DNA from: Siphonodentalium dalli
Taxonomy: Eukaryota > Mollusca > Scaphopoda > Gadilida > Siphonodentaliidae
Direction: 5' to 3'
NCBI GenBank assembly: GCA_032622095.1
Contig: CP136065.1
Coordinates: 25,679,141-25,743,140, forward strand
Length of the DNA: 64,000 bases
Shown here: piece after piece, positions 34,319 through 46,820 of the stretch
Numbering within the stretch: the stretch's first letter is position 1
Layout: every line of letters begins with the position of its first letter
Made by a program: the position numbers and the translations under genes
The notes under the pieces: generated by a model
Databases searched by the model: none
What the model was told of the DNA's origin: nothing
What the model saw: the letters and a program-made list of their open reading frames with translations, nothing else

Positions 34319-35734
34319 AGTTGTCAACAATATGTACGTCAAGTTGTGATGATGGGATATGTGTGCAAAGACGAAACCATGAATTAGGTTTCCATATTAG
34401 ACATGTTCCGCCTCCCGATGATCAGTATTAACCTTCAAGCACACGACGAAGGCACTGTTTCGTTCCACATCCGTTTTCCGATTTCTCGACCAAATTTGTT
34501 TTTATATATTCAAGCACCGAACGTAAATATTTTTATCAGTAGATACCGTGCTGAAATCTTTAAGTGTATTTGAAATTTATTTTAAAATGTATTATGACAT
34601 TGAATTACTTGATGTAGTTCATCGAAAATCATGGTACGTAATTGAAGACTTCTGATCTACATGTATGTATACATATCATGCATATTACTTCTCAAGTTTT
34701 CTGGGGACTCAAGAGATGAGGCTCTATCTTTTCAATATAATACCAAAAGCATTTCAAATACAAATAAGTAAACATAATAATGTAGAATTAAACTTATTGA
34801 AAAACATAAAACCTTGAAAAGTCTTGAATGTTCGCCATCAGCACTTGGAGTGATTTGTTGATTTAAGCGACAGGAAACTGAAATATGCATGTACAACCAA
34901 AATCGACATCCCATGACATCTCTATTAGCGGGGTACTTCCGTACATAGCACACCTTTTCAGATCGATATTATGATCAGAAAACATATTTAGGCACAGTGA
35001 ATCGTAAAATACAATCTAGCTATCGTTGTTTCTCAAGTTAACGAACATAGAGAATTGCGATATTGTCGTCCCAATTGTGACACAAAATGTCTTATACACA
35101 TATCTTAGCCAAGTTTACTTCTGTGGACATATGTGGTTTTATTGGAGATACTGTCTCTAAAATGTGGGCATATATATGGTCCTGTATCCAGGGACTTTGT
35201 GATGTGCGAGCGCTATCTACCCCCCATTGTTTTGGGTTTTCAATATGAATCTAAATCGAACTGCCAATGGGCAGGATGGGGTTTGGGGATAATTTTCTCC
35301 AATATTTTGTCTGTGAGTCTCTGCCGGAAAATTCCAACCCAAGAGGTGCAACTCGAAGCTGGTACTTGTAGGACATATCGGGACTAGCCATTCAATATTC
35401 ATGTAGTGATACCCAAGGAGGCACTCGCAGTCACGAGCCCTTCATCACATCACCGTAAATATAAGGCGATGGTGCAAGTACGACCTGTAGTTTTTACATT
35501 AGTAAATTCCCACGCATACGCAATTTTATCACAAATTATAACATACAGCCCCCACCCCAAAATACAGTGTTGTTACTTGCTGTGTCGAATAAAAGTCATT
35601 AAATGTTAATAAGAATACCTTGTTTGATTCAGGCAGATTCTATAAGATCAATGGCGTGACATTTCGAAGATATTGTTATGTTTTAATGGGTCGAAAGGAA
35701 CATATCATTACTGTACGATTCCTGTACAACGTCG
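34319..35734. other. Spacer with unrecognised ORFs
   Basis: ORFs at 34732-34953 (-), 35133-35387 (+) and 35406-35609 (+) have no recognised domain. No repeat family was identified. Confidence 0.4.
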
Positions 35735-36225
35735 CAACTGGCGAGTGTCGTCGTACACAACTAAGCGTACAGAGACTGACGAGTGGGGTGTCCATATAAA
35801 TAGTCTCTACTATCAGATTGTGAATACACCCGAGCCAAAGTAATGTCAATATGTGTTGCACACATAATGGCCTTTCCGTTGCGATATAGCTGGATTTCCG
35901 ACAGATGCTGTATATGTGTTCAAATGACATTTGAAGAGGGAATTTTAGCGAGAAAATGATTTTTTTAAGTGATCAAAGGCCGTTTTTTTTATCTATAAAA
36001 AAGAGTCCTTCGCTCAAATGGAGCCCCCTTTCGATCGGCAAATGGGTATGTACAATTTATACTTACATTTATTGCTGTGGGGAAACCGTCTATCCGGTCT
36101 GAAAACTTATTTTTATGGTGTTGTTTTGATTCTTCAGTAGTATTTATGTTCTAAAAATAGAATTTGTCGTCTTGGCGAAAGCAACTTCCGATTATACGTG
36201 TGTACGGTTAAGCCACTGTGTATAT
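35735..36225 (+). mobile_element. LINE-associated 3' segment (copy 2)
   Basis: Matches 56127-56600 throughout, including TGTTGCACACATAA, GATTTCCGACAGATGCTG and GAAAGCAACTTCCGATTA near the end. No RT sequence was seen upstream. Confidence 0.8.
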
Positions 36226-36454
36226 ATAGCGCCTCGTCACTCGGGTTGATGTGAGCTGGGGGGGTGTATAACTTCAAATTTCTCTAATCTAATTACGTTC
36301 CCGGTGGCATGTTGTAGCACCCCTCACGATAAAACCAAAAACTAATATAGTAATTGATATGTAGTCCTTCGATCTTCAGTATTACGCGCGATCTCAAACT
36401 ACAAGAACGCCAACTCTCCGATGTTGCATACCGCTCGCACCAATCTGCCATTCA
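36226..36454. other. Spacer
   Basis: Includes a G-run (36250-36266). Nothing else recognised. Confidence 0.35.
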
Positions 36455-36995
36455 ATGTATAATTCTCCGCAAAATTTAAAATATACCGAATAAATAATTG
36501 AACACAAATGCCGCAACGTAAGGGCAAATTTCCCGATGATATTCGTAACTCTATCGCAAAAGTAGCTCATTGTCGGTACATCGTGTTCATTCAACGAAGA
36601 TCACCACGCTCTTCGGTCGATGGAGAAACGTGCGCTCTCTTTATTGTTATGCATGATACATATATAGGGGTCCGTTATTTTCGATCTCTTCGGGAAGACC
36701 TTTCACATATTATAGTATGAGTACAAGAAAACAATTGTTCAAGAACATTTTATACCGATCCGTATTGCTGGAACGTGTAATTAATATTTGGTCAGTATAT
36801 TCTCGGACAAAATATATAAAGTAAATGCGGACAGCGTAATACGCCCTGTCACTAACTCGCGGCCATATTTGATCTACCGGGTCCGGTATAATTCTCCGCA
36901 AAATTTGAAATATGCATTGAATACAAATGCCGAAACGTAAGGGCAAAACTCTCGATGATATTCGTAAATCTATCGCAGAAGTAGCTCATTGTAAT
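36455..36995 (+). repeat. Direct repeat of about 110 bp flanking a dispersed repeat
   Basis: GTATAATTCTCCGCAAAATT followed by an ATG frame (MPQRKGKFPDDIRNSIAKVA) at 36457-36575 is repeated at 36890-36995 (MPKRKGKTLDDIRKSIAEVA). Several differences change the amino acid, so selection on a protein is not evident. The interval holds the 36620-36887 repeat. Confidence 0.75.
36620..36887. repeat. Dispersed repeat, close copy of 11822-12065
   Basis: Starts GTGCGCTCTCTTTATTGTTA, ends CTAACTCGCGGCCATATTTG, and has 15 extra bases near 36757. A 37-bp stretch just before it (about 36597-36633, ACGCTCTTCGGTCGATGGAG) also recurs at 38925-38961, beyond the minisatellite. Confidence 0.85.
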
Positions 36996-38565
36996 GCACG
37001 ACTATACGATGGTTATTTTGGTAACTCCTGTATGATACTGTATTAACGACTGTATGGTGGCCATCTATGGTCACTCGTGGATGATTATAGTGTAGGGCAC
37101 GACAACACGATGGCTATTTTAGTAACCCGTGGATGATTATAGTTTACTACACGACTATGGTATGGCTATGTTTGGTCACTCCTGGATGTTTATGGCGTAG
37201 TGCACGAAAATACGATGTCTATTTGTGGTAACTCGTGTGTGATTATAGTCTATATATAGTACACGACAATACGATGGATATTTTGGTAACTCGTGGATGA
37301 TTATATAGTGTACTTCACGACTATACGATGGATATTGTGGTAACTCGTAGATACTTAAAGAGTACTTTTGGTCACCTGTGTATGATTATATGTAGTATAC
37401 ATCATCTATTTTGGTAACTCGTGGATGATTATAGTCCAGTGTAGTGCACGACTATAAATGGATATTTTGGTAACTCCTGTATTATATGATTATACTGTAC
37501 TAATGACTATACGATGGATATTTTGGTAACTCGTGGATGATTATATAGTGTATTACACGACTATACGATGGTTATTTTGGTAACTCCTATATGACACTGT
37601 GTTAACGACTGTGTGGTGACCATCTACGGTCACTCGTGGATGATTATAGTGTAGGGCACGACAATACAATGGCTATTTTAGTAACTGGTGGATGATTGTA
37701 GTTTACTACACGATTATATTATGGCTATGTTTGGTCACTCCTGGATGATTGTGGTGTAGAGCACAACAAGACGATGTCTATTTTTGGTAACTCGTGTGTT
37801 ATTATAGTGTAGTGCACGACAATACGATGCATATTTTGGTAACTCGTGGATAATTATACCACATATACTACACGAGTATACGATGGATATTGTGGTAACC
37901 CGTGGATGATTATATAGTGTACTTCACGACTATACGATGGCTATTTTGGTAACACGTGGATACTTACAGAGTACTACACCACAATATGATAGCTATTTTG
38001 GCCACTTGTGTATGATTATAGTGTAGTGCACGACTATACAATGGCTATTTTGGTAACTCCTGTATGATTATACTGTACTAATGACTATACGATGGATATT
38101 TTGGTAACCATGTGGATGATTATATAGTGTACTACACGATGGTTATTTTGGTAACTCGTGGATGATTATATATTGTACTACACGAGTATACGATGGTTAT
38201 TTTTGTAACTCCTATATGACACTGTATTAACGAACGACTGTATGGTGACCATCTACGGTCACTCGTGGATGGTTATAGTGTAGAGCACGACAATACGATG
38301 GCTATTTTAGTAACTCGTGGATGATGATAGTTTACTACACGATTATATTATGGCTATGTTTGGTCACTCGTGGATTATTATAGTGTAGTGCACGACTATA
38401 TACAACGGCTATTTTTAATACTCGTTGATTATTATAGTGCAGTGCACGACAATACGATGGCTATTTTAGTAACTCGCGGATGATTACAGTTTACTACACG
38501 ACTATATTATGGCTATTTTGGTAACTCGTGTATGATTTTAGTGTACTACCCGTCTATAAGATGGC
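36996..38565. repeat. Minisatellite, about 52 bp unit, with higher-order periods of 559 and 625 bp
   Basis: The unit resembles CACGACTATACGATGGCTAT then TTTGGTAACTCGTGGATGAT. A distinctive multi-unit block (GGTTATTTTGGTAACTCCTR onward, with the GACCATCTACGGTCACTCG variant) recurs at 37011, 37570 and 38195. That gives three tandem copies of a composite of about 11-12 units. No plausible ORF is present. Confidence 0.9.
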
Positions 38566-39208
38566 TATTTGTATGTGACCAACCTGTAATGTGTATAAAA
38601 TTGTTATTGCCGTGGTGTTTTTGGAATGGGTGTCGAAAAAACTTGCTAAAACGGATAACAATTTGGGTCGAGGGGTGGGTGGGTCCCCAAAATTCCCAAA
38701 AGGTTGTCCACAGTAAATTCATAGGAAGATAACTGACGCAGTATAGTGTTACTCAATCGTACAAGTGACCAGCACCATGTAATGCGTATATGTTACACAC
38801 AGTAGCAGTTCTCACATCTCATTCACTATAGACGTTGAATGTCATCGGATGTCGACCGCTCATTTCCAGATACTAGAATAGATTCATGCGACAATGCGCG
38901 TCTGTCATCTTCCCTCTTCACGTTTAAATGAAGATCGTCACGCTCTTCGGTCGATGGAGACATGTCTTGTTTTGGAATTTTACTTTCCACTTTAACCAAA
39001 CACATGCATGCTGTCCTCGTGCAAGAAATACACTTATAGTTTATATAGGGCATCGAGATCATCCTCGGAGATACCAACTCGCACCGTTCTATAGTATATA
39101 CATGTACGTCCAACCGACGAGTAACTGTCATGTACCAAATAAAGCACGTCATCTGTGGTGTGCTTATTTCTCGGTGTTTTACAGATATACAGATAATATT
39201 ACGGTAAC
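38566..39208. other. Spacer with long unrecognised ORFs on both strands
   Basis: A 133-codon minus ORF (38826-39227) and a 127-codon plus ORF (38928-39311) overlap almost completely. Neither has a recognisable domain. The minus product ends in a charged Ser/Glu/Asp-rich tail. At most one can be real, and both run into a hairpin at 39209. Confidence 0.35.
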
Positions 39209-39289
39209 AAAAACCACGGCCCACCACTTATTCTTGCATGAAACAAAGGAACATGTTCCGTGTTTTATGCAAGAATATCTGAAGGGCCG
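39209..39289. repeat. Imperfect 81-bp palindrome
   Basis: CCACGGCCC and TTATTCTTGCATGAAAC on the left mirror GTTTTATGCAAGAATA and GGGCCGTGG on the right, centred on CATG near 39253. Confidence 0.8.
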
Positions 39290-41249
39290 TGGAATATTTT
39301 TCTTGCATTAATATCATCTGTGTATCTGACTAAATCCTGAAAAGTTACCCTATATTCTGCTGTGGTTAAGGAGTCGATTATTTAGAGCATTACTGTAAGT
39401 GGCAGAATGTAGGACTGAACGACTTATCGCGGCTTGGTGTCTGATTTATTTTACCAAGTGAGCCATTGGATGCGCATGGAAAACGTGTTTATAGCTGTTC
39501 AGACTACAAATAATTGCTCTAGAATTGCATGCATAGTAGGAGTAACGTGCCTATGTCCACAATGGCCAACAACGTATCATCATTCGACCGTACATGTGAA
39601 CGCGACATAACAATTACATACAACTGATCGCAAGGTATGACTCACTTATGTTTGCTCAGAAATTACACGGGTGATTTGTTCTTAGTAAGAACAATAATGA
39701 TTGTTGACCTAAAGGGGTTATTCATTGAGTTATCCAGTGGAATTTGTGTTAGCATGCAAAATATAACACTACGTGCTGAGCATAGATCAACAGCGACAAG
39801 ACATTCAGGCAGATCAATCCTTGCGAGATCGACCGCGACGCTGGTAGAGCTTGGTAGACTCATTGTGCGAATATGCAACGGACAACGTGGCTATCCAATT
39901 ATTTCAATTAGTTTATTCTGATCGTCAAGTTAAGACATTACAGTCTTACAGATATATATGGATATAATATACAATATATTTCAGTACAGGTATACATGTA
40001 TATATTATATATGGCATAATAATAATAGAATATAGAAATGTTGGACGTTATTCGGTTGTTTCAATATGTCAGGCGGGTGGTAATAAGACATAGTAATTAT
40101 GACGACTAATTGTCACCAAACACCACCGTAATAAATTGTCACACCTTCTATGTCATCGCTACTGTGGTACGTGTGTCCGCAGCCATAGCCGACATCTGAT
40201 CTTCAGAATTACATCATGCTAATTAAACACATTCGTACCATCTAATTAGTTTCTGGTATATTGAAAACCTACACATGGCTGTTTTGTTGTGGACCATGCG
40301 TGCTCTTTACTTTGGCATTTCCATCAAAGAGTTTTCACGTCGTTAACTAGTTGACCTACTTCGTCTTCTTATAAACCTCTTACACAATTAAATTACATTG
40401 ATTATTGCCTTTCTTACCATAAGAATCACTCCCCCGTCTGTGATAGTACATAATTAGTTCGCAACTAACGTTTAACAGGTATGCTTTCAGTTGTTTTGTT
40501 TGCCATTGTGTGCCATTGTGTGTCATCGTGCTATATAGGTGTTGGATGATTGTGTTTTCTGTAGAACTGTTGGCAGTTAAAGGACAAAAGGCCATTATCG
40601 ATATTATTACTGTTATATATATATATACACAGACCGATTTGGTATTAGGTATGTGGGAGAAACCCGCATACCCAATACCAACGAGGAGTCTATCTAATAC
40701 TTAAAACAAATCCAACCGTCTGTTTCAAAATGTCAGAATCCAGATACCAGAAAGATGCAAATTATGGTTATTTTATTTTAAAGTATATACAAATTTTGAA
40801 AATTAAATTCATTAATTCAATTACCCCTTCGCGTGCCCCAGCATGACATTGTCCATGTCGTTGGTTAGCTTCAATCTAATTAATTAATAGGTTGTTGTCG
40901 TGAGCATTGTCCCATTGCATGTCTCTAATCAGCTAATCATAAGCGTGATTTTTTAGTAAGCTCAGTACCAGTACTGTATACAAACGTCACAAACTACTAC
41001 CCGTCATACGTTGCACTCCGTTGCTCGATTATCTTCCAAAACTATCAGAATGTGGTCCGACGACGACGACAATATAGCATATTTATAAGACAGTGTTCGT
41101 ATTATCTGCCACCGGATGGAGGAAGTGATACGGACGGTTTCCTGTTTCAAGTTTTGAATATGGAGGCAACCTAGTCCCACGTTATCCATTGTCTCGACTA
41201 TTGAACATTGTTATTTACCCCGACTGTGGGTTCTAGCAACCAACCACTA
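39290..41249. other. Spacer, no gene recognised
   Basis: ORFs at 39637-39921 (+) and 40380-40595 (-) are unrecognised. An AT-rich dinucleotide stretch lies at 39950-40020. Confidence 0.45.
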
Positions 41250-42152
41250 GAGAGATCGACTAGCGAGACAAACAAGAGCGGGACTTCAGACAGATTCGCC
41301 TATACTATTCCAGACATGTGCCCAGAGGACTGCGATAACGAAATCCCGATTCGCGGAAAAAACTGAACCCAAGAGTAAATGGGCAGTGCGATTGTTTGGT
41401 CAGTGGATAACACAAATAATGAAAATAAATCGACCAGATATCAGAGTAGTTGAAGGAGATCTGCTAACTATGGCGTCAGATATGTTAGACTATATTGTCT
41501 TGGAGCATTTGTTTTGAAGTGAGAAAGACGGACGCTATAGTGACTATCAAGGCAATATATAACCTGCATGTATAACGATCTGATAATATCAATTCAGCAG
41601 TTTCTTCTTGAGAACAACAGACATGTGACATTTATTGGAGAACCAGTGTTTTGAAGGAATGCGCCGAAATCAGGCCGTAAATTGAAGGGCCTTGCCGCGT
41701 CCGGAATTGGAATTAATAAGAAGCAAGCCCTTGTTATCTAAGTTGATTCTGAAAAATGAAATGTGGGAACGTGGTATCTTGGGATAAGATAATCCGGATA
41801 AACATCTCAACACTTTGCTTTCTGTCATTGAACTGAATTACGACATGCGCGGTGGAACAGAACATTATAATTTGAGATGCGGAGGAAAATTCTAAAGTTA
41901 AAGTAAGAAGTGAATGCGAACGTCAGTATCTGGAGTGCACTGAAGATATTTCAAAATGTAACGTTGGAGGAATTAAAAACCGTTGCTTGGATAAAAAGCG
42001 AACATAAGCGTTTGCAAACACTGGAAAACTGTTCAGAGGCAGGGAAATGCGATTCCCTTTAGCTTTGTACAATGACAAAGCCAGCCAACGATCTATGGTA
42101 CGCCGATATGCGTTTGGGAAAACCTATTTTCAGCAACTTAGTATCCCTATAG
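41250..42152 (+). pseudogene. Crypton-type tyrosine recombinase relic (DUF3504, KIAA1958/ZMYM-like)
   Basis: Three-frame reading recovers an ordered series of family blocks: KWAVRLFGQWI (41377-41409), YNDLIISIQQFLLENNR (41571-41621), LAASGIGINKKQALVI (41691-41738), EMWERGILG, stop, DNPDKHLNTLLSVIELNYDM (41758-41847), GGTEHYNLRCGG, then TEDISKCNVGGIKNR (41939-41983) and KPANDLWYADMRLGKPIFSN (42078-42137). This order (KW..LF.W, L...IQ.FL.EN, GIG.KK.A, LW..G.LG, EH..LR, Y.EDISK...GG.K.R, ..D.WY....LG...) matches the DUF3504 domain of KIAA1958/QRICH1/ZMYM-like proteins, which derive from Crypton tyrosine recombinases. At least five frameshifts and several stops (41515, 41652, 41739, 41785, 41893, 42006) show it is dead. 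No introns or terminal repeats were identified. Confidence 0.82.
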
Positions 42153-44859
42153 GGCCATTACTCAGGTACAATATGGGAAATTCAGTCCAATGGCATAACG
42201 CGACGTGTTGCGAAGTTTATCTGGTTTATCTGATCGCAAGATACCACGTTCACACAGTTCATTTTCAGAATCAACTCACTTCAAAGGTAGTGAAAACATT
42301 GTGAGCTGAAGCCGGTGTCGACGGATATTTACGACCGATTTCAAGTTCTTTTCTGATTTTTCTGTTTCAGAGTTTTCTAAATGGACATTAATTTATTTTC
42401 TAAATGGATATGGTGTTTTTGTGTGAACCGCCTCCCAATCCACACCTATTAATCGCGGCGACTTTGATCGAACAAGTGTCCGACTTAGAGTTTAAAAAAA
42501 TGGATATGTGTAATATGAATGTGGACACATATTGAACATGAAAATCGGGATACTATGTTTTAATTTGCCAAAAATAGGTTTTCGCGGGTCATAGTCGGTC
42601 GCCAAGTTAGATGATTGCACGCGCGGGCGTTGTCAACTGATTGCTGATAATGCATCATTGCTATTATAGCAAGGTTAGTTAGACAAGAAATTATTTCTCA
42701 ATGATCCCGTCGAGTTATGCAGATAATATTGGCGAAAATCTACAGGTGGTGGATGTACCGTCAACCACAATCAATTGTTTATTCTCGTCACTCAAAATTA
42801 CATGGGTATTGAGACATTTAACATATTTACATGACATATAGTTATATACATTATATACATGGGGCAGGCGGGATTATTGCAATATGTACCATGCATACAT
42901 GCCGTATATAATTATCCAACAGCGATAATAATCTTACTCTGTCGTTATTAGCGCTGATATAAATACTCTGCCCTCGATTGAGCTTTTAAAAAGTATTCTC
43001 TCTGTTTTTAGTACTATCTGCACAGGGTTACTAAGCTTCAGTTGGGTCCATCTGGGTTACTCCGTTCTGGGCATTCGAACACAATCGTGGATTCGTGAAG
43101 ATTTCTAAAATTCGATGTACCTGTTTTATTCCAGAAAATCGCATTAAATACTTTTTAGATGTTTTCGTGGTACTCTCCACGATTATGAATCGATGGGTTG
43201 TAAGTTTCAATAAATTTTCGTTATCAAGAATATATATTAGTTTGATAAGTTAGGCGAATTGGGCCAGGGTGGTCGGATTTGCCACGTGTGCTGAGATTTT
43301 TCATTTTCGGCTCAGGATTATTTCTACCTGTCTGCCCGTTGATTTGTGTTTACACGAAATGAGCAAAACAGTCCAGGCGCAACATCCGATGAGGTTAATT
43401 ATTTCATCGAAGCCGATATCGATAACTCACCTGCTTGTTACCGTGATATTACCTGTCATTTGTGTCATGTCAGGTTGAAACTGGATTCACCCATTTCCAC
43501 CCGTGCAGGCATATCAGCTACATATACAGCTGGGCCCCAAAAAAATTGGATGCATTGATTTGTATTTATGGTAAACTGGGCATACTTTAGATTCTGGAAT
43601 ATATGTATTGAGATAATACATGTAATAATGAGGCGAACTATTTTTAGCAGAAAAGAAAACTGTTATTAAACATATAATAAACGTTTACCGAACTGTAGTT
43701 GAATCCTTATAGTAATCACAACTATTAAATGCTAATGGTGTGTTCAAGTAGTTCAAATAAAATAATTTTAGCAGGAAAAATGCTTTTATCTCGAGAGCCT
43801 TGACGTGTTTTTTTGCCCCAGCAGTATCTTTCCCCAAAAATAAACAATTGGTTACACAGTCTTGAATAAAAATTCCATGACCAGCTGTAACCATCAATGC
43901 TAAAACATTCCAACTTAACTCTAAACCACTTTATCCAACCGCGCTTTACAGTGACACTGGAAAGAACGGTAACTCCGTTGTCTGATTACGAGTCCGACTG
44001 TTATATTCATATTAATATGCAAATAAGCTGCATACCGTGCTTGGGCAAATTCGCTAAGACTCTAAAACACCTATTATGTTCCGAATTTCGGGTTGCGATC
44101 TGGACGCTACATTTGGGAGAGGTGGTGAACTACTTAATCTAATTCTAGCATTCACTCTGCTAACAGGCAAATACAATTGTTTTTCCTTTTACGCAATGCA
44201 CTTATCTGACAACTAGTTACTTTGGTATACATATAATGGGTCGGTTGAAGTTGACTATGCCGACATACACGTAGTTATTGGAGAGGGGGAGTAGTCCACA
44301 CGGGGCAAGCACGTGAGTTGGATGTTCCGCCTCCAGGGACCCAAGATTTACTATAGTAGATAATAGTGCCACGTATTTTTGCGTCTTCTCGAAACAAAAT
44401 CAAAAACAAAAGTATGGATCACTCGCCGGTAGTCTGTAAGTGTTCCAAACATACGGAAATCATCCGGATATATCTGATATAGAACGAGATACATCTTGTT
44501 GCTTGTCGAAACTTTCCCACGTATTTATGAAACGTATACGTGAAAAATGGCTGGAACCAGACGTATATTGCATATAGTTCCCTACCAGGACCGGAAATCA
44601 ATCGTCGCCAACAAATGAGGTGACTATGTGTGTCTCTGATGGGCACTCCCAATAAAGATTCACCAACCAAGTCCCGTCAGAGAGTGATCAACAAATCAGA
44701 GTCCGCTCACCGTCAGTGTTCGGATGGGTCATTAAGTACCAATCAATGCAACATTAATTATTGTGGTATATTTTATATCACGTGGTGACTATCTAAGCAT
44801 AATCCACGCTTGTGATTGGTTGCTTGACATTCACTATATTTCCTACAGATAAGTCCCCA
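42153..44859. other. Spacer with unrecognised small ORFs
   Basis: ORFs at 43269-43558 (+), 43685-43913 (-), 43897-44142 (+) and 44419-44670 (-) show no recognisable domain. The minus frame MVTAGHGIFIQDCVTNCLFL (43893 onward) is protein-like in composition but unassigned. No repeat family was identified. Confidence 0.4.
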
Positions 44860-45335
44860 ACGCGGCGGTCCGCTTCCTCGTTTTAGCACGCCGACAATCG
44901 CTGGGTGATCAGAATCTATTTTTAGAATGCATGCTATTCCTGGTAGTTAATTTGAAAATAATATCTTCATCGCTGAAAATGTTGAACTTTTTTTTGTCCG
45001 AAATGTCCTTGTAAACGACAACTAGAGAACAGTAAATGATTGTAAGCAAATTCTTTATTTTATTTATGATGGTTCCCCATGTTTGTCGTGAGGATATATC
45101 CTGTTCCTGTATTCTCTGAACACAATATGGCTTCGATATTTTGCACTAGAGTCTATACTGAATTTTCGAAACGAATTTTCAGTTTGTTTTCGGTAGAAAA
45201 AGTACTATATTGTTCACTAGTTAACATGGTCTGTTTGCGAATTGTTTGACATATTATGGGATATTGGACAACATGAAGAACGTTTGATAAAATATAATAA
45301 ATATTGCACGTGTTGTCGTTGACTTAACTCAATAC
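44860..45335 (+). repeat. Dispersed repeat, copy of 61085-61535
   Basis: From GGTCCGCTTCCTCGTTTTAG through CTTCGATATTTTGCA and GAAAAAGTACTATATTGTTC to GTTGTCGTTGACTT, it aligns in order with the 61 kb copy with moderate divergence. Confidence 0.82.
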
Positions 45336-45765
45336 GCCTCGGGGACTATTCCTCCACTCAGACAACTATATGTTGGCATAGTCAACTCAAAACCATGCAA
45401 TATCTATATAATAAGAGAGGTTAATATCCAAAAAAGATACCGGTTCTGTCCGTCCGATCAGTGGCACAGTAATGGCTTGTTTCGCCATTGGTTTACAACT
45501 GTTTCAGGAACACAAACAAATACAGCTTAAAACACGTTGGTTCATTGAAAAACTATAGTGCAATTAACTCGCGCAAGCATTGGTTTATGTGGTCGAACAA
45601 GACACGGTTAGCAATATTTGACACACTTCTTCCAAAACAACACTTCCTGGTTCAAGTCTATTTAAATTCCATCTGTGACCAACTGAGATTTCTGTGAGGC
45701 TGAAGCGTGACTTAGTGCCATTTTTGTCTTCGTTCACGGTATATAGCGGTTGCAACAGTTTGTGT
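45336..45765. other. Spacer with an unrecognised 69-codon ORF
   Basis: The plus ORF at 45488-45697 has no recognised domain. Confidence 0.35.
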
Positions 45766-46246
45766 CATCACCAAGCCTGCAAATAGCGTGTCTGTCATTT
45801 GCAGAATGAGGTACACAGAGGGTGAATTTAGTGATGCCATCCCGCACAGCGGGCTAGCATCACCAAATTCACCATCTGGAGACCTCATTCTGCTTAGGCT
45901 TCATCTTCTGGGAAGTATCTATAGTATCAAATTAACATTGTTTTTAGTTACGTTTTCCCTTCTGGAAAGTTTCTATATCCCCTAATTTGCAGAAGATAAA
46001 ATTCATAATTGAGGTGCCCAATGGGTCAACACCACCAACTTCAACTGTGGAACTTCAATCTGATCCTAGGTCGGCCATATCAGTTGAGGGCCTAAGCAGA
46101 ATGAGGTCCCCAGAGGGTGAATTTAGTGATGCTAGCACGCTATGCGGGATAGCGTAGCACGCTATGCGGGATAGCGTCACTAAATTCACCCTCTGGGGAC
46201 CTCATTCTGCAAGTGATAGACACGCTATTTGCAGGCTTGGTCATCA
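45766..46246. mobile_element. MITE with paired subterminal hairpins, 480 bp
   Basis: The outer ends ATCACCAAGCCTGCAAATAG and its complement mirror each other. Just inside each end sits a hairpin bounded by GCAGAATGAGGT and ACCTCATTCTGC: 45801-45892, and 46100-46211 where the loop carries a 21-bp direct duplication (CACGCTATGCGGGATAGCG). The interior matches 9190-9330. The layout (end, hairpin, interior, hairpin, end) is the same as in the 67-bp-palindrome elements, but the sequences are unrelated. Confidence 0.88.
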
Positions 46247-46820
46247 CTGAGTGTGTCCACATACAACATAGGTTGACTCTCCGCCATCACCACGATGAGC
46301 CTCGTCTTTCTTGATCGATCGCCACAGCATCGCCACAGCATCGCCACAGCGCTTACATTCGATTGTGGGAAATACACCGCCACGGATAATTCGTCTAATG
46401 ACCTTAATGATTACATCGTGTCATTGTCCTTAAAATGATCCGGTGACTTTTGTCTACCACAAAGACAACGTCCGGCATATACTGTATATACAGCGTGGTG
46501 GCCAATGTCAACATACAAAGAGAGGGTAATGTGATTCTGGGATCATTAATACAAAAAATGGTGTACTACTTCACAAATTAGGATAATTTATACGAGCCCT
46601 AAACGAACACAGCTTCGTTCATCACTGGTCCACCCACCCCATCCAATGCATAATCATTCACTGGTTAATTCATGCAGTTGTCACCAACGCCAGTTTCTTG
46701 ATTCAAGTTTATTTATATTTGACCTCTTATGTCACGTATATGTCTTTTAAATGAGTGAATAAAAGATTTAGTTTAATTTACATTTAGGGATAATCTGATC
46801 ACAAAGGTCATTTGCTTAAG
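46247..46820. other. Spacer
   Basis: Nothing recognised apart from a short CATCGCCACAG triplication near 46320. Confidence 0.4.
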
